Below are positions 51,597 to 60,898 of a stretch of DNA of 64,000 bases, piece after piece. The position numbers were made by a program, and so were the translations under genes. The notes beneath the pieces were generated by a model. That model had not been told where the DNA came from, did no database searches, and was given only the letters and a program-made list of their open reading frames with translations. The DNA lies in contig NZ_CP066785.1 of assembly GCF_028751195.1 (NCBI RefSeq), positions 62,001-126,000 of the forward strand, read 5' to 3'. How positions within the stretch are numbered: the first letter of the stretch is position 1; each line of letters begins with the position of its first letter. The DNA is from Alicyclobacillus sp. ALC3 (GTDB lineage Bacteria; Bacillota; Bacilli; Alicyclobacillales; Alicyclobacillaceae).

Positions 51597-52037
51597 TCAG
51601 TTGGCTTCCCCAGCAAAGTCGAACAACGACATTTGCACGGGAGCCTCAGTCTTTGTAGGGGTACCTTGGGTAGCTTTTCCACCGACCGTACGAGTTTGAG
51701 CATTTGTGCGTGCCGGATTCGGAATGAACTCTTTGCGTTCCGGTTCAGCTGGGATTTCAAATGGTTCTCCATCCCAACATCCGAAGTACTGAAGTACAAT
51801 CCCGTATCCATCAGCATCGGAAACCGCGGCCATGTTGCCCACCCGTTTTGTTTCCGCAAACCGCCGCATGGCATCCAGGCTCTTCGTGATGGTCTTGCCA
51901 TCGGCGAGGACTTGCTCCGCATGCTCTGGATACTCTTCCAGGTGGTTCATTAAGTATTGTCCGATCATCTGGACATACGGATTTTTCTCATTCTTGGTCA
52001 TTTCCTCAGTGAGCTTTTCAACAGCCTTTTCAAACAT
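51597..52037 (-). CDS. PcfK-like protein, 146 aa
   Basis: ATG at 52037 has a strong CAGGAGG site; a longer frame to 52085 crosses the hairpin. The pattern NPYVQMIGQYLMNHLEEYPE, then DGKTITKSLDAMRRFAETKR and DGYGIVLQYFG, matches PcfK-type proteins. The C-terminal tail ends with a clamp-binding-like motif, QMSLFDFAGEAN, which resembles the QLSLF consensus for sliding clamps. This is notable because a sliding clamp is encoded 10 kb upstream in the same block. Confidence 0.65.
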   Translation of the reverse strand: MFEKAVEKLTEEMTKNEKNPYVQMIGQYLMNHLEEYPEHAEQVLADGKTITKSLDAMRRFAETKRVGNMAAVSDADGYGIVLQYFGCWDGEPFEIPAEPERKEFIPNPARTNAQTRTVGGKATQGTPTKTEAPVQMSLFDFAGEAN

Positions 52038-52080
52038 GGCGGTTCCTCCTGTCGTGGTATGTGATTCCCACAACCCCCTA

Positions 52081-52113
52081 GCCACGGAGGGTTGTGGTGC
52101 TGACCCCCGTGGC
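52081..52113 (-). repeat. Intergenic hairpin 4, with alternative pairing
   Basis: GCCACGG-a-GGG/CCC-CCGTGGC is one stem. An overlapping stem, CCACAACCC (52068-52076)/GGGTTGTGG (52089-52097), would exclude it. It lies between the helicase stop and the PcfK-like start. No U-tract. Confidence 0.7.
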
Positions 52114-52135
52114 CGGGTTTACAGAGGATGACTTC

Positions 52136-55100
52136 TTACAGCGCGAAGAGGAGTACCTGGTCGTTTGCGACCTTGTCCATCTTCTTCACGCGCTTTGCCT
52201 TCGCTACCATGCCCATCTGCTCTCGCCAATTACCCACCGTCAATGGGATGACGTTTTCAGTCGGCGCGGACGATGGCGTGTCTTCGTTCGTGTAGGTGGC
52301 AGCAGCTGCGAACAGCGGCATGTCCATCAGGTTGCCTTGTATGTCGTCTTGTCTGTTGGAGTGAGAAGCGTTCTCCTGCAGCTGCGGAAGTTCGACTGGT
52401 TCGAACACACCTGCCAAACGTCGTGTTTCGGACGCCAGACGTTGCATCGCTCGGCCAATCTCCTCCTGGAACTGCTCTTCTGCAAGCATGACGACACCGG
52501 ATGGGATGTCCTTGTCTGCTAAAGCTGACCACTTACTGGATAGGTCTTCGACGTTCCCAAGGCAGCTGGCAATCGCGAAGGTTGACGCCGACTTGTCATC
52601 CTGCTCGGTAAACTGAGCCACGGTTGACTTGTCCAATCTCCCCTCGAGTAGCATCGAATGGCTGCGCTTCGTGAGGAAACGTTTCAGTTGCACCATCTCG
52701 TATGTGCCGTTGTAAGCGTAGTAGAGCACCTTACACAATCGGTGCTGCATCAGTCTCCATGCTCTTCTGCTCGCCTGTCTCAACGTATTGATCTCGTCGG
52801 TGAACTGGTAAAAGAGTAGCGTCGGGAAGAGCATCAGGTCCAAACCGCACTCAACGAGCTTTGGGTTGGTAACCACGACTTCCACATCGCGTTGTACCGC
52901 ATTCTCCAGCCACTCGATGCGATCCTCAGGAGAGACCGTTGCCGGCAGAACTTCCACCCGGATGCCGTGTCTTTTCAGGATGGCAGCAAGCCGCTTGTCT
53001 TGATCGGCTTTGCCACTGTAGCGCACGTACACCATGCACCGGCGCTTTTGCTCCAACTCCGCTTGAATGTCCTCGAGTACCTTGGCTTCTTTTGCGGAAA
53101 GCTGCTCCTCGCTATTTGGGGCTGAGAAGTAGACACCATCCTCACCAAGCTCTACCGTCTGTGAGACGTGCGGCTGGTTCGCGGCGTTGACTACACTCGG
53201 AATGAATTTAGCAAACGCGTGAGTGTTCCCAAGCGCGTACTGCTTCTTCATTTCCTGCTCCAAATTGTTGTGAAACATCATGTACTCGAGCGCATGGTCT
53301 TCCTCCATATCGACGAAGACTGGACGCTCATCGAGTTCCACCAGTGGGAGTCCCAAGTCACCGAGTTCGAGAAATACCGTCTTGTCAGCCAAGTGGTTCA
53401 CAAATAGCTTTGGCGACAGTCCCGGCACCTCTTTCGGAGGGTTCAGGACGAGCTTTCGAGATGTTGACCCGCCAGCTGAAGTCAAATTGTCCTCAGAATA
53501 GCGGCCCCGCGTCTCCATTGCCCCGTACAGGTGTACAAATTTGCTTAATGAGCGGTGGTTTAACCCGTCCGCCTTCATCTCTGCTGGACAGATGCGCCAC
53601 AGAATGTGGTACAGGCTCGATGCCTTTCCGTCCGACAGCGTTCCGGTGAGGGCTAACACTCGTTTGGATGCGCCCACAATGGAGCCCATCGCTTCACCCT
53701 GGCCACTGTTCGACTTGTACTGGTGCAATTCGTCCACAATGGTTAAATCAAAATGGCCACGTAGGTATTTTTTGATGAACCATGCGGGTTGCACGCGTCG
53801 ATGCTTCAAGCCTCGTACGGTTTCCCGTTCTGGTACCAAGTCGCGCATCAGATTGGCGCCACACTCGGAACAGTGGTACTCGGTGATCGACTTGTGAAAC
53901 AGGTATTGCTTTTTGAGCCGCCTCACGCCTCCGAATGACAGCGCTTGATGCTCACCAATCCCTGCCGCTAAGTCGTTAAAGCCGAGCTTCAACTCGAGCA
54001 ATTGCTCAATGCCACTGTCGAGTTTCTTTGCCTCCTTGATGGCGGTCTTGTCCGTGGTCTGTTGAATGCCGTGGCACTCCGGACAGACCCAGGCGTCGTG
54101 AATGACATATACTCCGTTCGCACGGTCTGCTTCACCGGGAACCACCTTCATCCCCGATGGGTCCGTGGTCAGAATGGGTTTCTTTGCAGGTTCGAGGTTC
54201 GCCCTGTCCGCGAATGCCATGCGGTCTTTGTGAATCAGCGCTGGGGCCTTCGGCATACCGAGTTTGGCCGTGTCGCGGGAAAGCAGGAGGAATTCAATCT
54301 CTTCCTTGTTCCCGCCACGTACGCGCTTGTCTCGGTACCGGACAAGGTCTTTCCAGTTGCGAATGGTTGTCACCCTCGCATTTGGCAACGTGAGTCCAAT
54401 CTCGGTGTTTTGCCACTTCGGCAGCGTAATACCCGGCGCCAGAACCATGCACGCAAAACCACGTTTAGCGTGCATGGTTGCTCTCGCAGACAGTGCATTT
54501 GCCGTGGCAATCGCCGTGATCGTCTTCCCGGTGCCCATGTCCGCCGTTGTGATAACGCCCTTTGAGTTCTCGTAACCGTTCAGAATCGCCTGTACGGTGT
54601 GAGCCTGCGCTGGAAAGGGCACTCGTCCCATCTGCGCAATCGGCGCGTCTATCGGACGGTCGAGGTCGTGCGCAGGTGCAGCCATCTCTTCGATGGTTGT
54701 TGCTAGGTGTGGGGCGTACGTCTGCAAGTAGTCAATGACCTGGTATTCACCGCTCTCGTCGGGTTGGAGTGCTTCGGGCAATGCCGGCGCATCCGTTAAC
54801 CCTTCGGGAAGTTGAATGACCCCTGCACCAAGCAACTGGCCAAGAACGTCCTTTGCCTCATCCTCGGTCAACTCAGGCGCTAACTCGAACGCCTGTAGGT
54901 CCTTCCACTCTGCAACGCCTTCATCCGTCCATACGGTGAGGTTTTGTACGAAGTCCCGCTCCTTGCACGTCTGCCAAATGTCGTCCTTCCACTCCGGTAC
55001 ATACGGGAGATTGAAGTCATTGGCAAATCGGTGCAAGAACAGGTCTGCGACGTCGCCCCCCGCTGGAACAAGCAGTACACGAGGTACGCCTGGCTCCAAC

Positions 55101-55402
55101 TGCTCATCGAGCGCCGACTTATGGATCAGCACGGCATGCGTGAGCTTGCCGATGGGTCTCGTGACGAAGCGATATGCGTACTTGTCCGTGAACAAGTCAT
55201 TCGCGTTGAACGTGCGTCGGTTTTCCTTGATTCTCAGCCGATCGCCTTTGATTGCATGGGCGACAATTGCACGGGTCGTGCTGTCGAGATCGACAATGCC
55301 GGCCGCGATTAGGTTGTCTCCCTTTTCTCCGGGTCGCGTCACCGTCATGTGGACAGCGGCCTCAAGGTAGTTCTTCTGGTCCGAGTAAGCAATGATTTTC
55401 AT
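52136..55402 (-). CDS. SNF2-like DEAD/DEAH helicase with zinc fingers, 1,088 aa
   Basis: ATG at 55402 is taken because upstream in-frame starts lack ribosome sites. Walker A is ADMGTGKTITAIATANALSA (about residue 295). The DEAH-like box is LTIVDELHQYKSNSGQGEAM. The C-terminal helicase part has MVYVRYSGKADQDKRLAAIL, VVTNPKLVECGLDLMLFPTL and LRQASRRAWRL (motif VI). Two zinc pairs, CPECHG and HCSECGANL, are inserted between motifs I and II. Such helicases occur on large phages and plasmids with DNA methylases; a role in remodelling DNA during replication or transfer is likely. Confidence 0.85.
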   Translation of the reverse strand: MKIIAYSDQKNYLEAAVHMTVTRPGEKGDNLIAAGIVDLDSTTRAIVAHAIKGDRLRIKENRRTFNANDLFTDKYAYRFVTRPIGKLTHAVLIHKSALDEQLEPGVPRVLLVPAGGDVADLFLHRFANDFNLPYVPEWKDDIWQTCKERDFVQNLTVWTDEGVAEWKDLQAFELAPELTEDEAKDVLGQLLGAGVIQLPEGLTDAPALPEALQPDESGEYQVIDYLQTYAPHLATTIEEMAAPAHDLDRPIDAPIAQMGRVPFPAQAHTVQAILNGYENSKGVITTADMGTGKTITAIATANALSARATMHAKRGFACMVLAPGITLPKWQNTEIGLTLPNARVTTIRNWKDLVRYRDKRVRGGNKEEIEFLLLSRDTAKLGMPKAPALIHKDRMAFADRANLEPAKKPILTTDPSGMKVVPGEADRANGVYVIHDAWVCPECHGIQQTTDKTAIKEAKKLDSGIEQLLELKLGFNDLAAGIGEHQALSFGGVRRLKKQYLFHKSITEYHCSECGANLMRDLVPERETVRGLKHRRVQPAWFIKKYLRGHFDLTIVDELHQYKSNSGQGEAMGSIVGASKRVLALTGTLSDGKASSLYHILWRICPAEMKADGLNHRSLSKFVHLYGAMETRGRYSEDNLTSAGGSTSRKLVLNPPKEVPGLSPKLFVNHLADKTVFLELGDLGLPLVELDERPVFVDMEEDHALEYMMFHNNLEQEMKKQYALGNTHAFAKFIPSVVNAANQPHVSQTVELGEDGVYFSAPNSEEQLSAKEAKVLEDIQAELEQKRRCMVYVRYSGKADQDKRLAAILKRHGIRVEVLPATVSPEDRIEWLENAVQRDVEVVVTNPKLVECGLDLMLFPTLLFYQFTDEINTLRQASRRAWRLMQHRLCKVLYYAYNGTYEMVQLKRFLTKRSHSMLLEGRLDKSTVAQFTEQDDKSASTFAIASCLGNVEDLSSKWSALADKDIPSGVVMLAEEQFQEEIGRAMQRLASETRRLAGVFEPVELPQLQENASHSNRQDDIQGNLMDMPLFAAAATYTNEDTPSSAPTENVIPLTVGNWREQMGMVAKAKRVKKMDKVANDQVLLFAL

Positions 55403-55439
55403 GTAAGTTTCGCCCTGCATGCATCCCATCCGAGGCAGC

Positions 55440-55464
55440 GCCCCGGATCGTGATACACCGGGGC
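55440..55464 (-). repeat. Intergenic hairpin 5
   Basis: GCCCCGG/CCGGGGC with an 11-base loop, 37 bases before the helicase start. No U-tract. Confidence 0.75.
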
Positions 55465-55483
55465 TCTCGCCTCCTTTGTGGGT

Positions 55484-56542
55484 TTATTGCAGGTCGAGAA
55501 TGGTTCCGTCTGGCTGGATGGTTCGCACCGCGGTCACGTAGGACTCGGTGTCAATCACCGTTTCAGAACCGTTCTCATGGGTCACTGTTTCGCGGTTGAT
55601 CACTTTGCGTGTCATGCCAACCACAACGTGCCGGTTGTCACCGATGCCAATGGCTCCGTTGAGCGCACCCGCCGCAATCAAGGTGGCGATGTGCGTCCTT
55701 CGGAAAGGCAACAGCGGTCGCCGGAGTCGTGCCTGTACGTCCGATACGCTGAGCATACTCTCCGCGATATGAAAAGCCTCAGAGTGTGCCAGGTCTTGGC
55801 GCAGCTCCTCATCGTCAAGGATATATCCACGAAACATCGTGTCGGCTTCGATGTCTTCTGCGACAGGAACGGTCCATATCCGTCCATCTGGTTCGTCCAG
55901 CGTGGGCATTGGCAGGTCCTCATTCTTGCCATACGCGAGAAGCCCATTTTTCGCCTGAATGTCTGCTTCGGGCATTTCCTTGCTACTGGTGAGGTTCTTC
56001 AGCCTGCGTTGTCCAAAGACCACAACCTGCCTGAACGCTTCATATTCCTTGTCATCAAACCGATATACGGCGACGTCTGTGTAACGGTGAAGCAGAGCGT
56101 TCACCATCGCAGGACCCAGTGTATATCTCGGAATGACGAACACCAGGACGCCGCCTGGTGCAACTGGCTTGGCGAGGTCACGCAGGAACCGAAGTTCCTT
56201 CCGATTTTCTAACCCGCCAAGCCCAGATTGCGAATCGTATGGGGGATTGAGGAACAGCATCTGCATACTTGCTGGTTCTACTCTCGCCACCTCATATCCA
56301 CAGTTGACGACGTGATGTAGCTTCGTCGTCGCCTGGTCAGCGCGGTACCCGTCGAGTTCGATGCCGTATGTCTTGTTGGCGTCGGAGACCGATGCCGAAA
56401 TGCCGGCAAGTGCGTCCCCTTCCCCGCAACAAGGGTCAAAGAGTCGAACGGGCCCCTCAAAAACAAGACGATCCTTGATCTTCGCTGTCATCGTCGGTGG
56501 CGTGGGGAAGTACCCCATCTTGGCTGTTCCTTCGTAGCGCAT
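55484..56542 (-). CDS. DUF6094-like N6-adenine DNA methyltransferase, 352 aa
   Basis: ATG at 56542 follows GAGGG. Motif I is RLFDPCCGEGDALAGISASV (about residues 33-50) and motif IV is MLFLNPPYDSQSGLG (about 108), the NPPY of N6-adenine methylases. The N-terminal MRYEGTAKMGYFPTPP is typical of DUF6094 proteins. The C-terminal half is unassigned. No matching nuclease lies beside it, so it may be an orphan methylase protecting or marking plasmid DNA, working with the helicase encoded next to it. Confidence 0.8.
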   Translation of the reverse strand: MRYEGTAKMGYFPTPPTMTAKIKDRLVFEGPVRLFDPCCGEGDALAGISASVSDANKTYGIELDGYRADQATTKLHHVVNCGYEVARVEPASMQMLFLNPPYDSQSGLGGLENRKELRFLRDLAKPVAPGGVLVFVIPRYTLGPAMVNALLHRYTDVAVYRFDDKEYEAFRQVVVFGQRRLKNLTSSKEMPEADIQAKNGLLAYGKNEDLPMPTLDEPDGRIWTVPVAEDIEADTMFRGYILDDEELRQDLAHSEAFHIAESMLSVSDVQARLRRPLLPFRRTHIATLIAAGALNGAIGIGDNRHVVVGMTRKVINRETVTHENGSETVIDTESYVTAVRTIQPDGTILDLQ

Positions 56543-56577
56543 AGTGCCCTCACGCCGTGCACGATGGACGAGGGTCT

Positions 56578-56609
56578 CCCCTCCGTCCCAAACGCGCAAG
56601 ACGGAGGGG
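56578..56609 (-). repeat. Intergenic hairpin 6
   Basis: CCCCTCCGTC/GACGGAGGGG, a perfect 10-bp stem with a 12-base loop, 35 bases before the methyltransferase start. No U-tract. Confidence 0.85.
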
Positions 56610-56665
56610 TTCACCTCCCTGTTTATAGTGGCCATTTCAGGCGTTGTGCTAAATCCAATACAAGA

Positions 56666-56719
56666 CCATGCCGGAAAGCATCAACTCAGCGCGACCGAAG
56701 CATCCGGTACAACCTCCAT
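56666..56719 (-). pseudogene. VapC (PIN-domain) toxin remnant
   Basis: An ATG overlapping the antitoxin stop (TAATG) reads MEVVPDASVALS, then TGA, then CFPAW. PIN toxins start with a strand, DASVAL and then (S/K)W(C/F)FP, so the TGA replaces the tryptophan codon. Similarity stops soon afterwards. The toxin is dead by nonsense and truncation. Confidence 0.6.
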
Positions 56720-56958
56720 TAGAAACGCCGACCTTCTTCGATCATGTCTCGAATAGACGGCCCTGCTGCTGGAATTGACTTTTGCAAACGCTCAAACTGT
56801 TGGTTGATGTCATCGACTGACATGTTTGCGGCCTGATACGGAACGATTTTAGCTACGGGTTTCCCTTGTTTCGTAACCACGATCGTCTCGCCATTCGCCA
56901 CGTCATCCAAGAGCTCTATCAAATGCGTTTTGGCTTCATACGACCCGACTTCTTTCAT
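56719..56958 (-). CDS. Phd/YefM-family antitoxin (orphan), 79 aa
   Basis: ATG at 56958 follows AGGTG. The Phd fold is clear: KEVGSYEAKTHLIELLDDVA, then NGETIVVTKQGKPVAKIVPY. The C-terminal toxin-binding part is FERLQKSIPAAGPSIRDMIE, a style usual in antitoxins of VapC-type PIN toxins. Its toxin is only a 13-codon remnant directly downstream. It may still act as a repressor or as protection against a related chromosomal toxin. Confidence 0.85.
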   Translation of the reverse strand: MKEVGSYEAKTHLIELLDDVANGETIVVTKQGKPVAKIVPYQAANMSVDDINQQFERLQKSIPAAGPSIRDMIEEGRRF

Positions 56959-57017
56959 GTCACACACCTCACCGAAACCAGTCTTTGCGACCAGTTTATC
57001 CGTGGTGGCAGTCGGTC

Positions 57018-57674
57018 TCAAGTACGGCTCCCATATCTCGCTTGGTGTAGCTTCGCTGGAACACGGCGGTATTTGTCGTTGAATTCCACCTTGTGATGGT
57101 CATCGACCGCGTAGATGAGAATCTCTACGTTCTCGATGGTAACGATTGGTGCGCCGATGTCAGCCCAGTACGGCTTGTACCACGTCGACAGTCGTTGGAA
57201 CTCCGTTGGCGTGGCCACCAAGTACTTGCCACCGTCGTATCCATAGACACACAGCTCACGGTCAATGAGGTCGACGTCCGTAAGACATCCGCCACAGGAA
57301 TCGCTGAGCGCTTGTTGTCTGAACACGTGGAGCTCAGGCATCGTCGCCGACAACCACTCGCCGAAGTACGCATTGCCACGAGACCGATGGGTGAGGTAGT
57401 AGGCGTTGAACTGTTCCCACGCCTCGTCCCAAACAGATGTCTTGTAGACAAGTCGAAGCTGCCGACGCGAAAATCGCTTGTGGATGCCGATGAGCGTATC
57501 GCATACCGTGGTGTCGTCCGCAAGGAGTCTTGGGCTCTCCTTCACCCAGTGGCCGAAGTATTTGATCAAGGCCGCTGCGAGAACGTCTGCCGTGACTTCC
57601 TCTTGGTCTACGCCAGGCAGCGCACGTTGTGATTGTTCATGCCAACCGAACAAATCAAGCTGGATGAGTGGCAT
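57018..57674 (-). CDS. Unknown protein, 218 aa
   Basis: ATG at 57674 behind AGGTG. The soluble protein starts PLIQLDLFGWHEQSQRAL, where QLDLF resembles a sliding-clamp-binding motif. Other segments (FNAYYLTHRSRGNAYFGEWL, VFRQQALSDSCGGCLTDVDL, EILIYAVDDHHKVEFNDKYR) are of no known family. It directly follows another unknown gene (57681-58136) with no gap, so both are co-translated. Confidence 0.6.
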   Translation of the reverse strand: MPLIQLDLFGWHEQSQRALPGVDQEEVTADVLAAALIKYFGHWVKESPRLLADDTTVCDTLIGIHKRFSRRQLRLVYKTSVWDEAWEQFNAYYLTHRSRGNAYFGEWLSATMPELHVFRQQALSDSCGGCLTDVDLIDRELCVYGYDGGKYLVATPTEFQRLSTWYKPYWADIGAPIVTIENVEILIYAVDDHHKVEFNDKYRRVPAKLHQARYGSRT

Positions 57675-57680
57675 TGGCAA

Positions 57681-58136
57681 TCACCTCGCCACTCGCAACC
57701 GCGACTGTTCGTGCCAGTCGGCGCGGATTCGATCCATCAGGTCTGCTCGGGTGACGTCGAATTTGAAATATCCGCCGATGTTGGTGAGGTTTTGCGTGTG
57801 CGTCCCCCACTCCACATACTGGACGACTGATAAGTCAGTTGGCCTTACCTGACTCTCCGGTCGGCTAAACCATGCCTTTTGCATGTGGTTGTCTTGGGCG
57901 ATGACGGTTGCGAATTCTGTGTCGCCATGCCTGCCGCGATAAATCAGCACGCCCACCCGAAGTGGCCGTCCAAACAGCGCCGCTTCCACCCAGGGTTTCA
58001 TAGTGTTCTGCAGCCACTCGTCGAATGACGCCTCCAAGGGATATCCCTCGTTCAGTCCTTCGTGCCAGTGGTTTGAGAGGCCTACGCCTGCCCTATAAAA
58101 GGCCTCCAGCTTTGCCCTCGCGATTTCGTTGCTCAT
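57681..58136 (-). CDS. Unknown protein, 151 aa
   Basis: GGAGTTGGGAGC precedes the ATG. The protein is soluble, with LSNHWHEGLNEGYPLEASFD, RVGVLIYRGRHGDTEFATVI and YFKFDVTRADLMDRIRADWH. It is not recognised. It is preceded by hairpin 7 and followed without a gap by the gene at 57018-57674. Confidence 0.6.
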   Translation of the reverse strand: MSNEIARAKLEAFYRAGVGLSNHWHEGLNEGYPLEASFDEWLQNTMKPWVEAALFGRPLRVGVLIYRGRHGDTEFATVIAQDNHMQKAWFSRPESQVRPTDLSVVQYVEWGTHTQNLTNIGGYFKFDVTRADLMDRIRADWHEQSRLRVAR

Positions 58137-58157
58137 GCTCCCAACTCCTCGATCTCT

Positions 58158-58200
58158 CCCCGTTGTACGAGGGGAGAGAAGAATGCCCCTCGTACTGGGG
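58158..58200 (-). repeat. Intergenic hairpin 7
   Basis: CCCC-gtt-GTACGAGGGG/CCCCTCGTAC-t-GGGG with an 11-base loop, placed 20 bases after the VWA stop and 21 bases before the next start. No U-tract. Confidence 0.85.
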
Positions 58201-58220
58201 TTACATCAGGGAGTACATTG

Positions 58221-59690
58221 TTAGTGAAGAGACTCAATCACAAACGTCAGCGTCGAATCGTCACCCATTTGCGGCTTTGCAATGCAGTCGCTAAATGAGC
58301 GGACGGAGTGGTCGTCGTACCCGATCACCACGGAGATGACGTGAAACTCCTTCTCGTTTTTGACTCGGGCGAATTCACCCTTCAAAAACTCATCGGAGAC
58401 CCTGGCCTCTCCATCGGTGAGGAATACGATGTCACCCTTTCGGAACGCTGCATCGTCCATGACCTGCACGGCTGCTCGAAGCGGTTGCTCAAAGTCCGTA
58501 CCGCCATTGAAGAAGTGCTGCGCCATCTCCACCAACTCGGTCGGTGCTGCATCTTTGGGACGCATCCACTTATCGACACGAATCTCGGACTGACTCCCGA
58601 AATGAACCACGGCAAAGGCGCGCTTTTCACGCCTTGCGATTGCGAAGAGTGAAAGGGCGATCCCCTTCTCCCACATCTCAACCTTGCCTGCCGTGCTTCC
58701 GGATTCATCGATGCATACCACGATTGGGCCTTGGCCTTCGCGTTCAAACCCGCGCAGGTCGTATTGCAATAGCCGTTTCTCTGCAAACCGTTGGATGAAC
58801 TCATCCTCCGTTGCAGGGTCGGCCAGCAACAACAACTCTGACGGAAGAATGTTCGCCAGGTCGTCGCCCATCGTGATGTCCACCATTTCCGTTGGCGGGT
58901 GTGTGGTCCGGTTTTTGCGCTTGTTTAAGGCCATCATCTGCATGCGTCCCGCCATTTTCGCGATGTCGCGAATCTTTGGGTTTGCGCGCAGCAGTTGGGC
59001 CAATTCAAGCCGCTCTTTCCCACTCACCGGCTTGCCATCCCCCGTTCCGGTGCCGAAAGCCTGCATCATGCGTTGATCCTCTTGTGCCTCCTCCACCGCC
59101 TGTTCAAGCGCTTGCCGAACGGCACGGCCAATGGACCCACTTTGAGCATCGAACGCCTGGTCATACCCCTGTGCAGCCTGTTCAAGTGTCTGCATGAGGT
59201 CTGCGGCCTGTTGGCGAATAGACTGAGCTTGGTCAAGTGTCGGTTTCGCGGCCGCGCTATCCATGGCGCCAGCGGCGTCTTCATACATCGCAGCCTGGTC
59301 AAGCAACTGTTGAAGTTGCCTCTCCAGTTCTTCTACCTGATGTGCGGCATCCCGTACGTCCTGTGGCATCGCCTCTTCCAAGGCGTCCTTCAGACTCAGG
59401 GAGCCAATCGCAGCGCTGTACTCGTCCATTTGCGTCGTTTGGCGCAGGTCTTTCCAGGCACTTTGATTCATCAGGTTTTGCATGACTCGCTGATTCACCC
59501 TCGGACCCTCTTCGGAGATGGTGGGGCTTGCCTTATACAGGCTTGCCCACACATCCTGCGTCAGTCCTTGATAGGGTTGGTCATGTACGGCACTCTGAAT
59601 CCGCTCGGACTCTTCCAGAATCCTGTCCCACGTTCGCCGGTCATAGCGGTCCGTCGCAATCGCGCCCACATCCACTAGATACCCAGGCAT
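58221..59690 (-). CDS. VWA-domain protein (ViaA/CoxE-like), 489 aa
   Basis: AAAGGAG precedes the ATG. The C-terminal VWA domain has the MIDAS motif IVVCIDESGSTAGKVEMWEK (about residues 325-345) and DIVFLTDGEARVSDEFLKGE. The N-terminal 200 residues are helical with a coiled-coil run, AAHQVEELERQLQQLLDQAA. This is the partner layout of MoxR-type AAA ATPases, as in RavA-ViaA, which remodel protein complexes. Its start lies inside the end of the MoxR gene (16-base overlap). Confidence 0.85.
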   Translation of the reverse strand: MPGYLVDVGAIATDRYDRRTWDRILEESERIQSAVHDQPYQGLTQDVWASLYKASPTISEEGPRVNQRVMQNLMNQSAWKDLRQTTQMDEYSAAIGSLSLKDALEEAMPQDVRDAAHQVEELERQLQQLLDQAAMYEDAAGAMDSAAAKPTLDQAQSIRQQAADLMQTLEQAAQGYDQAFDAQSGSIGRAVRQALEQAVEEAQEDQRMMQAFGTGTGDGKPVSGKERLELAQLLRANPKIRDIAKMAGRMQMMALNKRKNRTTHPPTEMVDITMGDDLANILPSELLLLADPATEDEFIQRFAEKRLLQYDLRGFEREGQGPIVVCIDESGSTAGKVEMWEKGIALSLFAIARREKRAFAVVHFGSQSEIRVDKWMRPKDAAPTELVEMAQHFFNGGTDFEQPLRAAVQVMDDAAFRKGDIVFLTDGEARVSDEFLKGEFARVKNEKEFHVISVVIGYDDHSVRSFSDCIAKPQMGDDSTLTFVIESLH

Positions 59691-60802
59691 TTGCGAGTCA
59701 CTCCTTTCAGGAGTTCCTCCACCTTGCCATCCGACTCTTTCATCCGTTCTACCTTGGATGGAGAACCGCCAGCGGTGATAAAGGCCTGAATTTCGTTGCG
59801 GATGTTTTTGAGCTTCTTGATGGCTTCGGTACCTACGGCAACCGCTTGGTCATCCGATGCTTTCATGGCGTTGTTGGCAATGTCACGCGCATCCTCGAGG
59901 AGTTCCGCAATCTGTCCAGCCACCGGGTCGAGTCTCTTGCGCACAATACTCGCGACGGTCGACTGTTGCGATGGGTCCTCCCAGAGGGCGTGTATCAGAA
60001 TCTCTGCGTCTTCCTCCAAGACGATGTGGTCACGTCCCGCCAGAACAGCGCGCGCCGGCAGCAGTTGTTTCACCACCTGCACCCAACGTCTGTCTGACAG
60101 GAAGATGCCCTCCTGTGCCAAGTCTGCTTTGAGTGACACCAGCGCATCTGCAATCGCCTGGTCAATGTGGATCTGAGAGGCGGCGTCTTGCAGGATCTCC
60201 AGCTCAGCCAACGTGATGGGGGCGGGAGCTGCGACGGACGCTTGCAGCAGCATGTCCACAAAGTGAGCGTCTTCCTTTACATAAGTCGGCTCATAGCGAA
60301 GCATGAACCGATCAAATACGGCCTGTAATTCTTCCTCCATGGGATACTCATTCGAGGTTCCAATGAGCGTCTTCAGAGGCGATACATCCCGACGTGTGCC
60401 GTTGTAGAACACCCGCTCGTTGATGACCGTGAGCAAAGCGTTCAGGATCGCGCTGTTGGCCTTAAAGATTTCATCCAGGTACCCCATGTGCGCGGTCGGC
60501 AGTTTCCCGTCTGTGATGCGTTCATATTGTCCGGTCTTCAGCTTCGCGAGGTCGTAGGGTCCGAACAACTCTTCCGGTGTTGAGAACTTCGTCAACAACC
60601 ACTGGAAGTAGTCGAACCCGTCAATCAATCCCGACAGAGCTACCGTTATCGCGCTTTTCGCCGAACCAGGCGGACCGATGAGCAGGATATGGACATTGGC
60701 CACGAGAGCTGTGAGAAGCCCCTCGACGACCTCATCTCTCTCCTTGAACTTCGTCTGCAGGTACGTGCGAATGTCAGCGATCTTGTCGATTGTTGTGGTC
60801 AT
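59675..60802 (-). CDS. MoxR/RavA-type AAA+ ATPase, 375 aa
   Basis: ATG at 60802 follows GGGAG. Walker A is LLIGPPGSAKSAITVALSGL, Walker B MGYLDEIFKANSAILNALLT. FSTPEELFGPYDLAKLKTGQ is the MoxR signature, and IGTSNEYPMEEELQAVFDRF holds sensor 1 and the arginine finger region. The C-terminal lid is intact. It is co-translated with the VWA protein. The pair probably acts as a chaperone on replication or transfer complexes; the target is unknown. Confidence 0.9.
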   Translation of the reverse strand: MTTTIDKIADIRTYLQTKFKERDEVVEGLLTALVANVHILLIGPPGSAKSAITVALSGLIDGFDYFQWLLTKFSTPEELFGPYDLAKLKTGQYERITDGKLPTAHMGYLDEIFKANSAILNALLTVINERVFYNGTRRDVSPLKTLIGTSNEYPMEEELQAVFDRFMLRYEPTYVKEDAHFVDMLLQASVAAPAPITLAELEILQDAASQIHIDQAIADALVSLKADLAQEGIFLSDRRWVQVVKQLLPARAVLAGRDHIVLEEDAEILIHALWEDPSQQSTVASIVRKRLDPVAGQIAELLEDARDIANNAMKASDDQAVAVGTEAIKKLKNIRNEIQAFITAGGSPSKVERMKESDGKVEELLKGVTRKCLGI

Positions 60803-60821
60803 TGTATGTTTGCTCCCGTTG

Positions 60822-60872
60822 CCCCCACTGCTGTGGTAGGGGCTTGGATTCAAAGCCCCGCACAGCCGGGGG
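60822..60872 (-). repeat. Intergenic hairpin 8 (three-tier)
   Basis: CCCCC/GGGGG, GCTGTG/CACAGC and GGGGCTT/AAGCCCC stack around a 7-base loop, 19 bases before the MoxR start. No U-tract. Confidence 0.85.
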
Positions 60873-60898
60873 AAAGGAGATGTTTACTTGTCCAATGT

